A stretch of 37,149 nt of DNA from Thermoplasmata archaeon (GCA_022749845.1 JAKIWX010000009.1:1-37149), one strand, 5' to 3'; positions 1 through 8,752 are shown, counted from the stretch's first letter. The notes: a model not told the origin generated them from the letters alone. Made by a program: numbers and translations.

Positions 1-200
1 GGTTCCCACCTGGTAACGGTGCCGAACTCGACTTCGCCGTCCGTCAACCTCCCTCCCGAGTGCGGCTCGAGCCGGATTCCGCTCCGAGCCAGGTTGTCGC
101 CGAGTTGGCGGGCAAGAACTCGGAACGCCTCGGACGGAGTCGTGTCGACGGTGAATTGAACGAGAAGGTCGGGTCCGGGCAGGTCATCCTCGGCCGACAC
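1..200 (-). CDS. SRPBCC/AHSA1-like protein, N-terminal part (runs off left edge)
   Basis: Reading leftward from GTG at 200 gives an open frame of about 66 codons to the window edge. The only in-frame start is this GTG, because a TAA lies a few codons upstream. A TATA-like element at 224-230 is centred 27 nt before the GTG, so the transcript is probably leaderless. The fragment has an alternating strand-helix-strand look: LLVQFTVDTTPSEAF, then RLEPHSGGRLTDGEVEFGTV and a Trp-Glu. The GG(R/K) turn followed by G-x-V-x-x-W-E is typical of the AHSA1-like branch of the START/SRPBCC fold, which binds hydrophobic ligands or acts as a co-chaperone. The family call is an inference from a short fragment; the ligand is unknown. 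The gene lies downstream of the Kelch/PKD gene on the same strand but has its own promoter. Confidence 0.6.
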   Translation of the reverse strand, partial: MSAEDDLPGPDLLVQFTVDTTPSEAFRVLARQLGDNLARSGIRLEPHSGGRLTDGEVEFGTVTRWE

Positions 201-223
201 GGAGGTTGGAGTATTCGTCTGGG

Positions 224-230
224 GTTAATC
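224..230 (-). promoter_or_regulatory. TATA box of the left-edge SRPBCC gene
   Basis: On the minus strand this reads GATTAAC, centred 27 nt upstream of GTG 200. That is the archaeal TATA-to-start distance expected for a leaderless mRNA. The rest of 201-405 shows no other feature. Confidence 0.45.
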
Positions 231-405
231 GTTTCGAGGAGCTCGTGAGTCAGAAGTCCAAGAGTGAGGGCAGCCTGTCGAAATGGTCGGACCCGAACCC
301 CTGGTCCTGGTCCCCTCAGCGGCTGCCGGCCGGCCGGAACGATGGGAGTCACCGAATCAACGCGTGCTCGTCCGAGAACACCACTGCGATCCTCCGGTCG
401 GATGC

Positions 406-2691
406 CTACTCTTCGGGAGGCGGGGTGGCGCGGCGGCGCCGGCGCACGACCAACGCACTCCCTGCCGCGACGGCGGCCGCCGCGAGGCCGACTCCGACCC
501 AGATGAGCGCTGAGCTCGCGAGGGGCGCGGAGGAGCCAGAACCCCCCGCCGCTGCGACCGTCACGCTCGTGGTCGAGTTCGCGGTCGCCCCGAGCCCGTC
601 GGTTACGCTCACGTGGATGACGTAGCTTCCCGGCGTCTGGAAAGCGTGCGCTACGGTCGTCCCGTTGAGGACGGCTCCGTCCGGGAAGCTCCACTGGACC
701 TTCTGCGGTTGCACCCCTCCCGCCACGTTGGCGGACCAGGTGCCCGAGACGGCCGCCGTCAACGTCGTCGGTCCCGCGAGAGTCAGCGCGGGGTAGGCAG
801 CGACCTGCACCTGGGCGGAGGATCCTTGGCTCGATCCTGTCCCGTCCATCACGAGCAGTTGAACGATGTGCGCCCCCGCCGTGGCGAAGATGTGGGTGGG
901 CGAGACGGAAGAGGAGTTCGTCCGGTCATCGAACATCCACCGGTACGAGTACGGAGCCTCTCCCCCCGTCACCTCCCCGCCCAGCGGAACAGCCCGTCCG
1001 GCATCTGCAAGCACCGAGCCGTTGATCTGAACGAGGAGCGCCGGGTAGATGCTCACGTTCGCGTGGGCGGTCCCGGTCCCTCCGACTGAGTCGGTGACCG
1101 TCAGGGTGATGGGATAGGTGCCCACCGCGAGGTACGAGTGCTGGACGGAGGCGCCAGTTGCATGGAAGCCATCGCCGAACTGCCATCCGAGCGAAAGGGT
1201 TCCTGTTCCCCCGGAGGCGGCGCCGACGAACCTGAGCGCGATCCCGACGTCACCGGACGCGGGAGCCGAGTTGAGGACGGCGGCGGGGCCCGAGGTGACA
1301 AGAATCGAGGCGTTCAGCTCCGCAGCGTGGCCCGCTGCGTCTTGCACGTGGACGCGGACGGTGAAGGCTCCGGTCGCATTGTACCAGTGCGTCGAGCTCA
1401 CGCCACTCCCTGGTCCGCCGCCGTCCCCCCAGTCCCAGGTGAAGGTGCGCTGCGGAACACCGCCCGTCGCGGTTGCGGTGAAGGTAGCGGCTTCTCCCAC
1501 TTCGGAGCTCGTAGGACCGGTGATGTTGGCCACCGAGAGGGGCGCGGAGAGGACGTCGGTCGCAAAGTAGTAGGGATTTCCTCCTGCGACCACGAGGGTG
1601 TGCGCCGAGGGGTCCCACGCGCTCGGTCCGTACGCATGGTCCGAGGGATGGCCAGCCACCGGTAACGCGAGCCACGAGGAGCCGTTGAAGGTCCAACTCG
1701 CCGTGTTGTTCACCTGGGTCGATCCGACGAAGCCAAACCCACCGGTCAGCAGGATATGCCCGAGGTCGGGGTCGTAGAGTAGCGAGTTCGCGCAAAGAGG
1801 GCCGGGGGGTCCGCTCCCCACGCTCGCGGCGTTCGTCCAGCTCCCGTTTGCGAACATCCAGGTGTCTCCGAGACACTGGCCGGCGGCGTTCATCCCTCCG
1901 AAGACGACGATCTCCCCGAGTCCCGGGGCGTAGGCGATCGGCGCCCACGTACGAACGGGCGGGGGGTTGCTTGCGCTGATCATGCTCCAGGCGCCGGCTT
2001 TGTACAGCCACAGGTCGTTGAGGAGCGTTCCACCCGTAGGGTTCCGGTTGTCGTAGCCACCGAAGAGGACAACCCCGCCGAGCGCGGAGTCGTACACCAT
2101 CGAGCCGGCGAGCCGGGCCGGTGGGGACGGGCTCAGGTGGGCCGAGCTCCACGTACCACCGGAGTAGGTCCAGGTGAGGTTCGTGTACGTGAACGGAGCG
2201 TAGGAGGCGAGGCCACCGTACATCACGACCTGAGCCGCCGGGGGGTCGTAGGCGAGCGCCGGACCGTCCAGCGGTCCCGGATTGCCCGAGGTACTGAGCA
2301 CACTCCACGAGCCTACGGAGTACGACCACGAGCTCGCGAGATTCGCTCCGGCCCAGTTGTCTCCGCCGTAGTAGAAGAGGTAGCCATCGGCCGCGTCCCA
2401 GGTTCCTTCGGTGAACCACATGTTGGGCGGCATCGTCGTGCTCTCGGAGGTAATGTTCGACCACGCAAGCGTGAGCGTGGCTGGCGAAGGCCCCTTGGAC
2501 GAGGGGTGGACGATAGACATGCCCGCCCGGGGAGCTCGCTCAGCGAAGGACACGGGAGAGCCCGTTCGAGGCGAAGGCGGAGACCCGGATCCTGCGGTGT
2601 GGACCAGCGGGAGACCGCTCACGAGCAGAACGAGGCAGCTGAAGGCGACCAGCAGAATTCTACACACTCGGGGAGGAGGAACGAGCGCCAC
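406..2691 (-). CDS. Secreted Kelch-repeat/PKD surface protein with C-terminal membrane anchor
   Basis: The product has 761 residues if started at GTG 2691. That start puts a signal peptide (hydrophobic run RILLVAFSCLVLLVSGLPLV) at the N-terminus. The open frame continues upstream to 2883, but there it crosses the transposase remnant and is unlikely to be coding. Residues about 45-385 hold Kelch-type units with repeated W-T-Y/W-x-F, D-P and GG/FGG motifs (VVLFGGYDN, IVVFGGMN), as in galactose-oxidase-like propellers. Residues about 387-716 hold four PKD domains with W-x-F/W-GDG cores (WDWGDG, WQFGDG). A membrane helix at about 725-748 is followed by five arginines, so the C-terminus is cytoplasmic and the protein is displayed outside. 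Many N-x-S/T sites fit glycosylation. A likely role is adhesion or carbohydrate binding; no catalytic residues were identified. It is similar in layout to the protein at 25524-27680. Confidence 0.85.
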   Translation of the reverse strand: MALVPPPRVCRILLVAFSCLVLLVSGLPLVHTAGSGSPPSPRTGSPVSFAERAPRAGMSIVHPSSKGPSPATLTLAWSNITSESTTMPPNMWFTEGTWDAADGYLFYYGGDNWAGANLASSWSYSVGSWSVLSTSGNPGPLDGPALAYDPPAAQVVMYGGLASYAPFTYTNLTWTYSGGTWSSAHLSPSPPARLAGSMVYDSALGGVVLFGGYDNRNPTGGTLLNDLWLYKAGAWSMISASNPPPVRTWAPIAYAPGLGEIVVFGGMNAAGQCLGDTWMFANGSWTNAASVGSGPPGPLCANSLLYDPDLGHILLTGGFGFVGSTQVNNTASWTFNGSSWLALPVAGHPSDHAYGPSAWDPSAHTLVVAGGNPYYFATDVLSAPLSVANITGPTSSEVGEAATFTATATGGVPQRTFTWDWGDGGGPGSGVSSTHWYNATGAFTVRVHVQDAAGHAAELNASILVTSGPAAVLNSAPASGDVGIALRFVGAASGGTGTLSLGWQFGDGFHATGASVQHSYLAVGTYPITLTVTDSVGGTGTAHANVSIYPALLVQINGSVLADAGRAVPLGGEVTGGEAPYSYRWMFDDRTNSSSVSPTHIFATAGAHIVQLLVMDGTGSSQGSSAQVQVAAYPALTLAGPTTLTAAVSGTWSANVAGGVQPQKVQWSFPDGAVLNGTTVAHAFQTPGSYVIHVSVTDGLGATANSTTSVTVAAAGGSGSSAPLASSALIWVGVGLAAAAVAAGSALVVRRRRRATPPPEE

Positions 2692-2713
2692 GGGCCCAGC
2701 CTCATCGATGACC

Positions 2714-3364
2714 TCACGGGGGGTTCTTGAACCTCTCCAAACGATGTTGTCGGCGGGCCCGACGACGCGACGCTTGCGGACGGACCTGCTTCGGCAGAGC
2801 GCCCGATAACGGCTTGGGCTGCTCCGGGAACATTCGGCGCCCTCGCGCGACAGGAATTCGCACTCCTCGGACCCAGCCCGCAACCCCGGCCTTGCCGCCG
2901 TCGCCTTCGGATCGCGACCCGGAGCGAGGAACTCCAGCGGCCGGTGGGAGCCACCGACATCCTAGCTCCCGGAGTATCCGCCAGAGCCCGCTCCGCGAAT
3001 AGCGGACCCCCCAGGTCTGCGCCGCGGCTTCCGTCAGTCGGGCCAAGGTCCACGCGTCGTCGGCGAAGCCGTGCACCTTGGCTCCGCTCGAGATGATTGC
3101 GAGCAGGTCCCCCCTGATTGTCCGCGGGACGAAGGGAGGACGGCCCGGTCGCAGTGCGGAGCGTAGCCCGTCGGGTCCCGTCTTCGCGGCCCGCCTGCGC
3201 CACCGGCTCACCGCCGCACCGCTCACGCCGAGTTTCCGGGCGACCTCGACTTGACTGAGACCACGACGAAGAAGCTCCCAGCCTTCGAAGCGCCGCGCCT
3301 CGAGCATGCTCGTGTCCCTCCTCCGCTGAGCCCAGCGCGCCACGCCGGGGCCAGCAGGGCTCAA
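2714..3364 (-). pseudogene. IS630-family transposase remnant (HTH part only)
   Basis: The first roughly 130 residues match the IS630 N-terminal region: a helix-turn-helix (LSQVEVARKLGVSGAAVSRW), then a Gly-Leu-Arg...PGRPP linker and a winged-helix part ending in WGVRYSRSGLWRILRELG. After this point the frame reads a basic low-complexity tail with no DDE catalytic domain. The other two minus-strand frames are also open but show no recognisable DDE motif. The gene is therefore truncated, probably frameshifted just after RELG. It ends about 20 nt before the start of the Kelch/PKD gene. No terminal inverted repeats or target duplication could be recognised. A domesticated DNA-binding protein is possible but less likely. 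Confidence 0.65.
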
Positions 3365-3392
3365 ACTTAACTCATTTAGTGAACGGTCGGTA

Positions 3393-3399
3393 CTTATAG
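3393..3399 (+). promoter_or_regulatory. TATA box of the VOC gene
   Basis: CTTATAG is centred 25 nt upstream of ATG 3421. It decides the start: the upstream ATG at 3409 lies only 13 nt after the box and would not be transcribed. The same CTTATA core precedes the glycine-rich gene and the tRNA-Gln gene. Confidence 0.55.
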
Positions 3400-3420
3400 C
3401 GCCAGTAGATGAACCGCCCC

Positions 3421-3822
3421 ATGGCGAAGGTCAAGCCCACTTTTTTCGGCCCGATGCTGATCGTCCGGGACTTTGCGGCGTCGCTTGAATTCTACCGCGA
3501 GGTGATCGGACTCGAAGGAGCGGGGGAGAGCCCGTACGCGGAGTTCGTCGCGAACTCCTGCGCGCTCGTCCTCCTCGACCACGCGTTCTGGAAGACCGTG
3601 GGGGGGCTCGGAGGGCCTTCCCCGCGCGTGTGGAAGCGGGAGGGGGTCGTGCTTGCGCTGAAGGTTGGGAACGTCGACGAGGAGTACCAGCGGATCAAGT
3701 CGAAAGGAGTTGCCATCGCCTCTCCGCCTGCGGATCGCCCGATGATGGGGCTGCGCAACTTCCAGGTGTACGACCCGGACGGGAATCTCGTCGAGCTCAC
3801 CTCCCCGCTCCAACGGAAGTAA
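3421..3822 (+). CDS. VOC superfamily (glyoxalase/bleomycin-resistance-like) protein
   Basis: This 133-residue protein has a single VOC module. It begins FFGPMLIVRDFAASLEFYREVIGL, the classic first beta-strand plus helix (V-x-D-x-x-x-S-x-x-F-Y). It ends NFQVYDPDGNLVEL, the classic final strand with the metal-ligand Glu of the DPDGNxxE motif. Proteins of this fold bind a metal through paired beta-alpha-beta-beta-beta units and act as dioxygenases, isomerases, thiol transferases or drug-binding proteins; one module per chain implies a dimer. The substrate cannot be told from sequence. The start at 3421 is chosen because of the TATA position. The gene stands alone, downstream of and divergent from the transposase remnant. 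Confidence 0.85.
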   Translation: MAKVKPTFFGPMLIVRDFAASLEFYREVIGLEGAGESPYAEFVANSCALVLLDHAFWKTVGGLGGPSPRVWKREGVVLALKVGNVDEEYQRIKSKGVAIASPPADRPMMGLRNFQVYDPDGNLVELTSPLQRK

Positions 3823-4118
3823 CTCGCGAGTCACGTGCGGAGCCTCGACGTATCCTGGCAAGCGGCTCCCCGTGACGAAGGGCCGCGAGGGCCTCGTGGC
3901 GAATCGAGTGCGGTTGAGTGGATCCTATCGGACCGCTAAGGTTGGTGCGGGGGAGTCTCCCCTCCTGGCGCATGGTGCTCCGCGTCCGAGAGATCTCCAA
4001 CGAGGAAGGCACCCGACTCCGGACCGCGGGCCGTCCCCGACTTTGGGCAGGTAACACGCTCCCAGAGCGGCGGGCCCCGACACTCGGAAAGGCGCGGAAT
4101 CTGCGGGGCGCCGGGATT
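3823..4118. other. Intergenic stretch, nothing recognised
   Basis: About 300 bases lie between the VOC gene and the promoter of the glycine-rich gene. Short open frames exist on both strands but have no family resemblance, start context or promoter. I see no RNA gene or strong repeat here. Confidence 0.5.
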
Positions 4119-4126
4119 CTTATACC
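4119..4126 (+). promoter_or_regulatory. TATA box of the glycine-rich protein gene
   Basis: The box CTTATACC is centred at about 4122. Transcription would begin near 4149, after the first in-frame ATG (4136) and before ATG 4160. The site therefore supports 4160 as the translation start with a leader of about 11 nt. Confidence 0.5.
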
Positions 4127-4159
4127 GGAACTTGAATGCCGCGCCTGCCGGGTTTTACC

Positions 4160-7081
4160 ATGTTGGAGAAGTCGAGAGTTGTACGTCGAGTGGGATTCGT
4201 CGCAGTCGTAGCCGGTTTCTTGCTCCTTGCCTACGCCCCGGGACTCGTGGCCGGGATGACGGGAACGGTCTCACCGCCCGCTCACCTCGGCGTAGCGCAT
4301 CCGCGGCCGAACGTGGTCACCCCGTGCACCCTGTCGACCTTTGTGAGCGATGTGATGGCCGGGGGGCTGGTCCAGTTCGGAGGGCCGTGCACACTCACTC
4401 TCACTTCCGCCATCACGATTCCATACACCTTGTCGGTCACCATCACGTCGGGCGGGTTTGCGGTCACCCTGAGCGGCGGATACACGAACCAGCTGTTCAT
4501 CGTCAAGGGAGGCCACCTCACCATCTCGAACATCACACTTCAAGCCGGCCGGGTAACGGGAACCGCCGGCATCGCAGGAACGACGGGCAGCGCGGGCTCG
4601 CTCGGGTCGAACGGGGTCACTGGGACCAGTGGCACGGGGGGAACCGGCCAGGCCGGCGGCGCCGGCGGAGTCGGGACGAGCGGGGGGAGTGCCGGTGCGG
4701 GGACCAACGGGGCGTCCGGGACCGTCGCGAAGGGCGGTGCGATCATGATCCAGAACGGCACCGTCAACTTGATGGGTGACACGATCAATTCGAACGCCGC
4801 GACAGGCGGCGCCGGAGGATACGGCGCCTCCGGCGGCGCCGGCGGCTACGGCGGAACCGGTGGCCAGGGCGGCTTCGGAGGGAGCGCGGTCTCTCCCTCG
4901 AGCGGCTCGGGCGGTGCCGGGGGGGCTGGCGGCTCCGCAGGAGCCGGCGGGGCTGGCGGGAACGGCGGGAACGGCGGTGGCGGTGGAGCCGCGCTCGGAG
5001 GCGCGATCTACAATGGCGGGACGCTGAATCTCTCCGGCGACAGCTTCTCGAGCGACTCGGCTACCGGAGGGACCGGCGGGTACGGCGGGTCGGGGGGGTC
5101 CGGCGGTAGCGGCGGGTCTGGCGGTTATGGCGGCGGCGGCGGGACAGGCGGAACCCCGACCGGCAGCGGCACCGGGGGCACGGGGGGAGCGGCGGGCCCG
5201 AACGGTGCATGTGCCGTCGGCGGCAAGGCCGGGTCGGGTGGCGCCGGCGGTGTTGGTGGCGCGGGCCAGGGGGGCGCGATCTACAACGCGGGCAACCTCT
5301 CCATCAAGTCGACGACGTTCTACAATTCCTACGCCTACGGAGGTAGCGCGGGCGGAGGGGGGAGTGGCGTGGCCGGAGGCCCCGGTGGCACGGGAGTTGG
5401 TTCGTATCAGGCCGGCAGCGGAGGCACCGGTGGAACCCCCAGCTCCACGGGAGGTAGCGGGGGTGGCGGCGGCTCCGCCGGAGCGGCGAAGGCTGGATCG
5501 AACGGAGCGGCCGGGGGGGCTGGAGGCACCGGCGGCGCCGGCGGAGTCGGTGGCGCTGCCCAGGGCGGCGAGATCTACAATGTCGGCACGATCGTAGGCG
5601 ATTCGACCCTCTACCAGTACGGCCGCGTCTACGCTGGCACCGGCGGGAGCGGCGGCTACGGGGGCAACGGCGGCTACGGGGGCGCAGGCGGGGCGGGCGG
5701 CACGGGCGGTTCGGGTGGAGCCGGCGGGTCCGGCGCTGCTGGCTCGCTACCGGGGACCGGTGGGTCGGGTGCCTCGGGTGTCTCCGGGTCCGCTGCGGGT
5801 GTGCCCGGCGCAGGTGGCATGCCGGGAGTTACGGGGAACGGCGGTGCGGGTGGAGCCGGCGGGGCGGCGCAAGGCGGGTGCGTCTTCACCCTCGGTAGCC
5901 ATTCCTCCTTCCATGACAATAATTCGAGCTACACTTCCTGCAGCGCGACCGGCGGCACCGGTGCCTCCGGCGGCTCGGGCGGCGGCGGATACGGCGGCGC
6001 GACCGGGGGCGCAGGAGGACCCGGCGCGAACGGGGGGTCTGGAGGCTCGGGCGGGTCGAACAGCCCCGCAGAGAACGGAGGGACCGGTGCGGCCGGCCTT
6101 ACCGGAACGGCCGCGAAGGGCGGCGTTTCGGGAGGCAACGGTGGAGCCGGTCGTCCCGGTGGCGCCGGCGGAGCCGCGTTGGGCGGCGCCCTGTTTGCCG
6201 GCGGAAATACGACCATCACGAACGGGACCTTCTCCTATGACATCGCCACCGGGGGCGGCGGCGGAGCGGGCGGACCGGGGGGATCCGGCGGTGCGGGCGG
6301 CTACGGCGGCTCGGGCGGGAGCGGCGGCTACGGAGGCTCGGGTGGAAGCGGGGTCTCGGGCGGCACGGGCGGCCACGCTGGCGCGGGTGGCGCGGGGACA
6401 GCTGGCGGCATCGGAGCTGCTGGCGCGAAGGGTGGCAACGGCTCGGCTGGAGGAGCCGGCGGGCTCGCCGAGGGCGGCGCTCTCTACAGCCCGTTGTACA
6501 GCTCGACGACCCATCTGAGGCTCCTCGACGATTCCTTCACCTACAACGCGGCGGTCGGAGGCCAGGGTGCCACCGGCGGTCCCGGGTCCCCAGGCGGGGC
6601 GGGCGGCGCAGGGGGAAGCGGCGGCTACGGTGGATCCGGCTCGACGGGCGGCGGAGGCACCTCCGTCGGCAGCGGCGGAAAGGGTGGTAACGGCGGCAAC
6701 GGTGGGAGCGGCGGAAAGGGCGGGACCGGCGGCGGATCCGGCGCAGCAGGCAACGGAGGCAACGCGATCGGTGGGGCGATCTACAACGTGACCCCTGTGT
6801 ACTACGAGGTCGGTGTCACCTTTGCCGCGAACAGCGTCGTCGCCGGCAACGGGGGCGTAGACAACTGCGCCGCCGGGTCCGCGTGTCCCGGGACGGCGGG
6901 CGCCGGCGGGTCTGCGGGAGCGGGGACCACCGGAGGCACGGGAGGCACCGATGGGGCAGGGCACAACCGTCAGGCGAGCGGCACGACGGGCGTGGCCGGG
7001 TCCAAGGGGGCGAAGGGCTCGATCGGAGTGAACGGTCTCGGTGGCGTAGCAGGAATCGCCAAGGATCAGAACCAGAACTAG
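4160..7081 (+). CDS. Secreted glycine-rich beta-helix protein (PE_PGRS-like repeats)
   Basis: The product has 973 residues from ATG 4160. It begins with a basic stretch and a hydrophobic signal segment (FVAVVAGFLLLAYAPGLVAG). Residues about 50-130 look like the first rungs of a right-handed parallel beta-helix (VTITSGGFAVTLSGG, LTISNITLQAG). The rest alternates eight times between a short rung-like unit of the type GGAIYN-x-GTLNLSGDSFSSDSATGG and 60-75 residues of GGxGG runs with Ala, Ser, Asn and Tyr. The GGAIYN...S...A pattern is known from polymorphic outer-membrane and autotransporter beta-helices. The GGxGG runs resemble mycobacterial PGRS sequence. No C-terminal membrane helix or sorting signal is visible, so the protein is probably released or held in the cell envelope. 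The role is unknown; adhesion, matrix or ice/ligand binding are only possibilities. It has its own promoter and no operon partner. Confidence 0.8.
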   Translation: MLEKSRVVRRVGFVAVVAGFLLLAYAPGLVAGMTGTVSPPAHLGVAHPRPNVVTPCTLSTFVSDVMAGGLVQFGGPCTLTLTSAITIPYTLSVTITSGGFAVTLSGGYTNQLFIVKGGHLTISNITLQAGRVTGTAGIAGTTGSAGSLGSNGVTGTSGTGGTGQAGGAGGVGTSGGSAGAGTNGASGTVAKGGAIMIQNGTVNLMGDTINSNAATGGAGGYGASGGAGGYGGTGGQGGFGGSAVSPSSGSGGAGGAGGSAGAGGAGGNGGNGGGGGAALGGAIYNGGTLNLSGDSFSSDSATGGTGGYGGSGGSGGSGGSGGYGGGGGTGGTPTGSGTGGTGGAAGPNGACAVGGKAGSGGAGGVGGAGQGGAIYNAGNLSIKSTTFYNSYAYGGSAGGGGSGVAGGPGGTGVGSYQAGSGGTGGTPSSTGGSGGGGGSAGAAKAGSNGAAGGAGGTGGAGGVGGAAQGGEIYNVGTIVGDSTLYQYGRVYAGTGGSGGYGGNGGYGGAGGAGGTGGSGGAGGSGAAGSLPGTGGSGASGVSGSAAGVPGAGGMPGVTGNGGAGGAGGAAQGGCVFTLGSHSSFHDNNSSYTSCSATGGTGASGGSGGGGYGGATGGAGGPGANGGSGGSGGSNSPAENGGTGAAGLTGTAAKGGVSGGNGGAGRPGGAGGAALGGALFAGGNTTITNGTFSYDIATGGGGGAGGPGGSGGAGGYGGSGGSGGYGGSGGSGVSGGTGGHAGAGGAGTAGGIGAAGAKGGNGSAGGAGGLAEGGALYSPLYSSTTHLRLLDDSFTYNAAVGGQGATGGPGSPGGAGGAGGSGGYGGSGSTGGGGTSVGSGGKGGNGGNGGSGGKGGTGGGSGAAGNGGNAIGGAIYNVTPVYYEVGVTFAANSVVAGNGGVDNCAAGSACPGTAGAGGSAGAGTTGGTGGTDGAGHNRQASGTTGVAGSKGAKGSIGVNGLGGVAGIAKDQNQN
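4735..6810 (+). repeat. About eight-unit glycine-rich coding repeat, period roughly 275-305 bp
   Basis: The rung-like motif (GGAIMIQNG, GGAIYN, GGEIYN, GGCVFT, GGALFA, GGALYS, GGAIYN) starts near 4735, 4999, 5275, 5569, 5875, 6182, 6475 and 6772. Between these positions the DNA is dominated by GGC/GGN codons. The unit length varies by about 10 codons, so the repeats have diverged and are not a recent tandem amplification. The minus strand over this region shows long spurious open frames. Confidence 0.75.
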
Positions 7082-7350
7082 CGAGACCGGCGGTCAGGAC
7101 CAACAGGTTCGGGGCCGGGCGCTCCTGGGCGGCGACGAGCCGACCTGCGACCGAGGAGACCCGGCCGTGGGGACACCTCCCACACGGGCCAAGCGGGAGC
7201 CTCGGTGCCGCTCGGCGTTCGACGGACCGCGTGCGGGGGGTGGCTCGCCCGCGGAATCTTCCGCCCCGGAGGTTCCGGGGCGAGGAAGTTGAAGTCGGGG
7301 AAAGACGCCTTATTGTGAGATTCGGTGCGTCCGGCGAAGGGGAGAATGGG

Positions 7351-7794
7351 ATGGCAGAGTACGCGGAGGAAGGAGTGTTTCCGATTCCGAGAGCGCTACT
7401 GTGGAGCTTCATCGAGCAGCATGCGGACCCTGCAACCGTCGTGAAGATCCACCCGGACATCGTCAGCCAGACCGTCGTGAGCCGAACCGGCGACGAGCTC
7501 GTCGTGGACCGCGGCCTCAAGTTCCGCAAGGCGGTCCTCCACGCTCACTGGAAGCTCACGGCCCAACGGCCGGACTCCTACCGCTGGGAGATCCTCGATG
7601 GCAACGGACCGATCTTGCCCGGCAGCCACATGATCAATACCTACTCCGAAGTGGCGGGCGGCACTCGGATCGTTTCACGCGGCGACGTCCGCATCCTCAA
7701 GGTGCCGGGCTTTCTCACGAAGCGGGTCATCAAGGGAGTCTTCCGGGACATCGACCGGCAGGATCGGGCGTTCCTGCACCTTCCGCCCGAGTAG
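7351..7794 (+). CDS. SRPBCC (START-like) domain protein
   Basis: The product has 147 residues from ATG 7351, which is preceded by GGGGAGAATGGG as a Shine-Dalgarno-like element; an AT-rich box lies near 7311. The frame is open further upstream, but that part overlaps the end of the glycine-rich gene and is not coding-like. The sequence opens EEGVFPIPRALLWSFIEQHADPA, matching the first strand and helix of polyketide-cyclase/coenzyme-Q-binding START-like proteins, and continues with an alternating beta pattern (RWEILDG, HMINTYSEV, GTRIVSRGDVRI) and a final helix. Such proteins bind lipids, polyketides or aromatic ligands in a deep pocket. The ligand is unknown. It is a distant fold-mate of the fragment at 1-200. 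Confidence 0.7.
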   Translation: MAEYAEEGVFPIPRALLWSFIEQHADPATVVKIHPDIVSQTVVSRTGDELVVDRGLKFRKAVLHAHWKLTAQRPDSYRWEILDGNGPILPGSHMINTYSEVAGGTRIVSRGDVRILKVPGFLTKRVIKGVFRDIDRQDRAFLHLPPE

Positions 7795-7942
7795 GTGGGT
7801 CGCCGGCGACCGATCCGCCGGTTTCTCTCGAACTGCCGGGGTCAAGTAGGGGGGCCCTCCATGTTGGGCCGTCGGCGCGGCCCTCCGTGGCCGCCCGGGC
7901 CGTCCGCGAGCCTCGGACGCCCCGGCGATTCTGAGGGCAAGC

Positions 7943-8752
7943 ATGCGGAACGAGCGAGAGAAGGGGTCGCTCCTCGGGGTCATCCGGCTGCTCCGGGTGA
8001 CCGGCTGGGTGATCCTGATCGTTCTCGCGTCGTACCTCGCGCTCGCAGGGTACTCCGCCGTGACGCTCCGGCCGAACGGTACCGGTAGCGCGGAGTACGC
8101 GCTCCTCCCTGACGGCACGGTCACAATTCTCACCACGATCAACCTCAGCAATCCAGGGTACTTCGCCTTCACGCAGCTCTCTATCGCCTCGGCGATCACC
8201 CTGCCGAACGGGACGAGCCCCTGGCTTGAGGCCGTCTCTCCGTCCGTTACCCTCCCCGCCCAGGGGAGCGCGCAAGTACCGCTAAGGTTCAGCCTCACGC
8301 TCACCTCGCTCGGACCGGCGAAAGCGCTCCTCACTCAGGACGAGGTGCTGAACGAGAGCGACTACCTGAACGGCACGTACGCCACCTTCGTCGGATTCGA
8401 GCTCCACGCGGGCGAGCGGCTCAACTGGGGCGCCCCGTTCCACGCGTTCCGCGCGAGGGCGGGAACCCCTGTGGCCGAGCCGAACGGAAGCTTCCGCGTG
8501 CCGGTGACGCTCTCCTTTGGGAACGATGCGTCCTTCGCCGTCACAGGAGCCCTCCTCGCCTCCCTCACGTCAGCGGGCGGAGCCACCTGCGCCCAGGTGA
8601 ACCTCCCGATCAACGACCTCCCGCACAGCACGACGAACCAGACGCTCACCCTCTACCTCCCCTCCGGCTGCTCACTCGCCGGCGGGAGCCTTCGATCGAC
8701 GTTCGTCGCTCCCGGGTTCGCGGTCCCTCTCCCCCCGGAGGCACTCCCGTGA
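7943..8752 (+). CDS. Membrane-anchored extracytoplasmic protein of unknown function
   Basis: The product has 269 residues. A membrane segment lies at about residues 15-38 (TGWVILIVLASYLALAGYSAVTL), followed by an outside domain rich in beta-strand-like sequence with several N-x-S/T sites. The domain looks like one or two immunoglobulin-like folds (NLSNPGYFAFTQLSIASAI; VPVTLSFGNDASFAVTG), but no family is recognised. The downstream gene begins inside its stop codon (GTGA overlap at 8749-8752), so the two are translationally coupled and probably work together. The 148-base gap upstream is GC-rich and shows no clear promoter. Confidence 0.65.
   Translation: MRNEREKGSLLGVIRLLRVTGWVILIVLASYLALAGYSAVTLRPNGTGSAEYALLPDGTVTILTTINLSNPGYFAFTQLSIASAITLPNGTSPWLEAVSPSVTLPAQGSAQVPLRFSLTLTSLGPAKALLTQDEVLNESDYLNGTYATFVGFELHAGERLNWGAPFHAFRARAGTPVAEPNGSFRVPVTLSFGNDASFAVTGALLASLTSAGGATCAQVNLPINDLPHSTTNQTLTLYLPSGCSLAGGSLRSTFVAPGFAVPLPPEALP

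Noticed and set aside
1250-2464. 404-codon minus-strand frame within the Kelch/PKD gene
   Set aside because: It lies out of frame inside a gene with clear domains and is Arg-rich with no recognisable motif.
2692-2883. N-terminal extension of the Kelch/PKD frame
   Set aside because: It crosses the transposase remnant and would place the signal peptide 70 residues inside the protein.
4136-4159. ATG 4136 as start of the glycine-rich protein
   Set aside because: It lies only 14 nt after the TATA centre, so it would not be in the transcript.
4735-6810. Regularly spaced repeats resembling a CRISPR array
   Set aside because: The period is near 300 bp, the units are coding, in frame and diverged, and no short constant repeat with unique spacers exists.
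5747-6964. Long minus-strand open frame across the glycine-rich gene
   Set aside because: It is a by-product of GGC/GGN codon repeats on the plus strand: Ala/Arg/Pro low complexity, no start context and no family resemblance.
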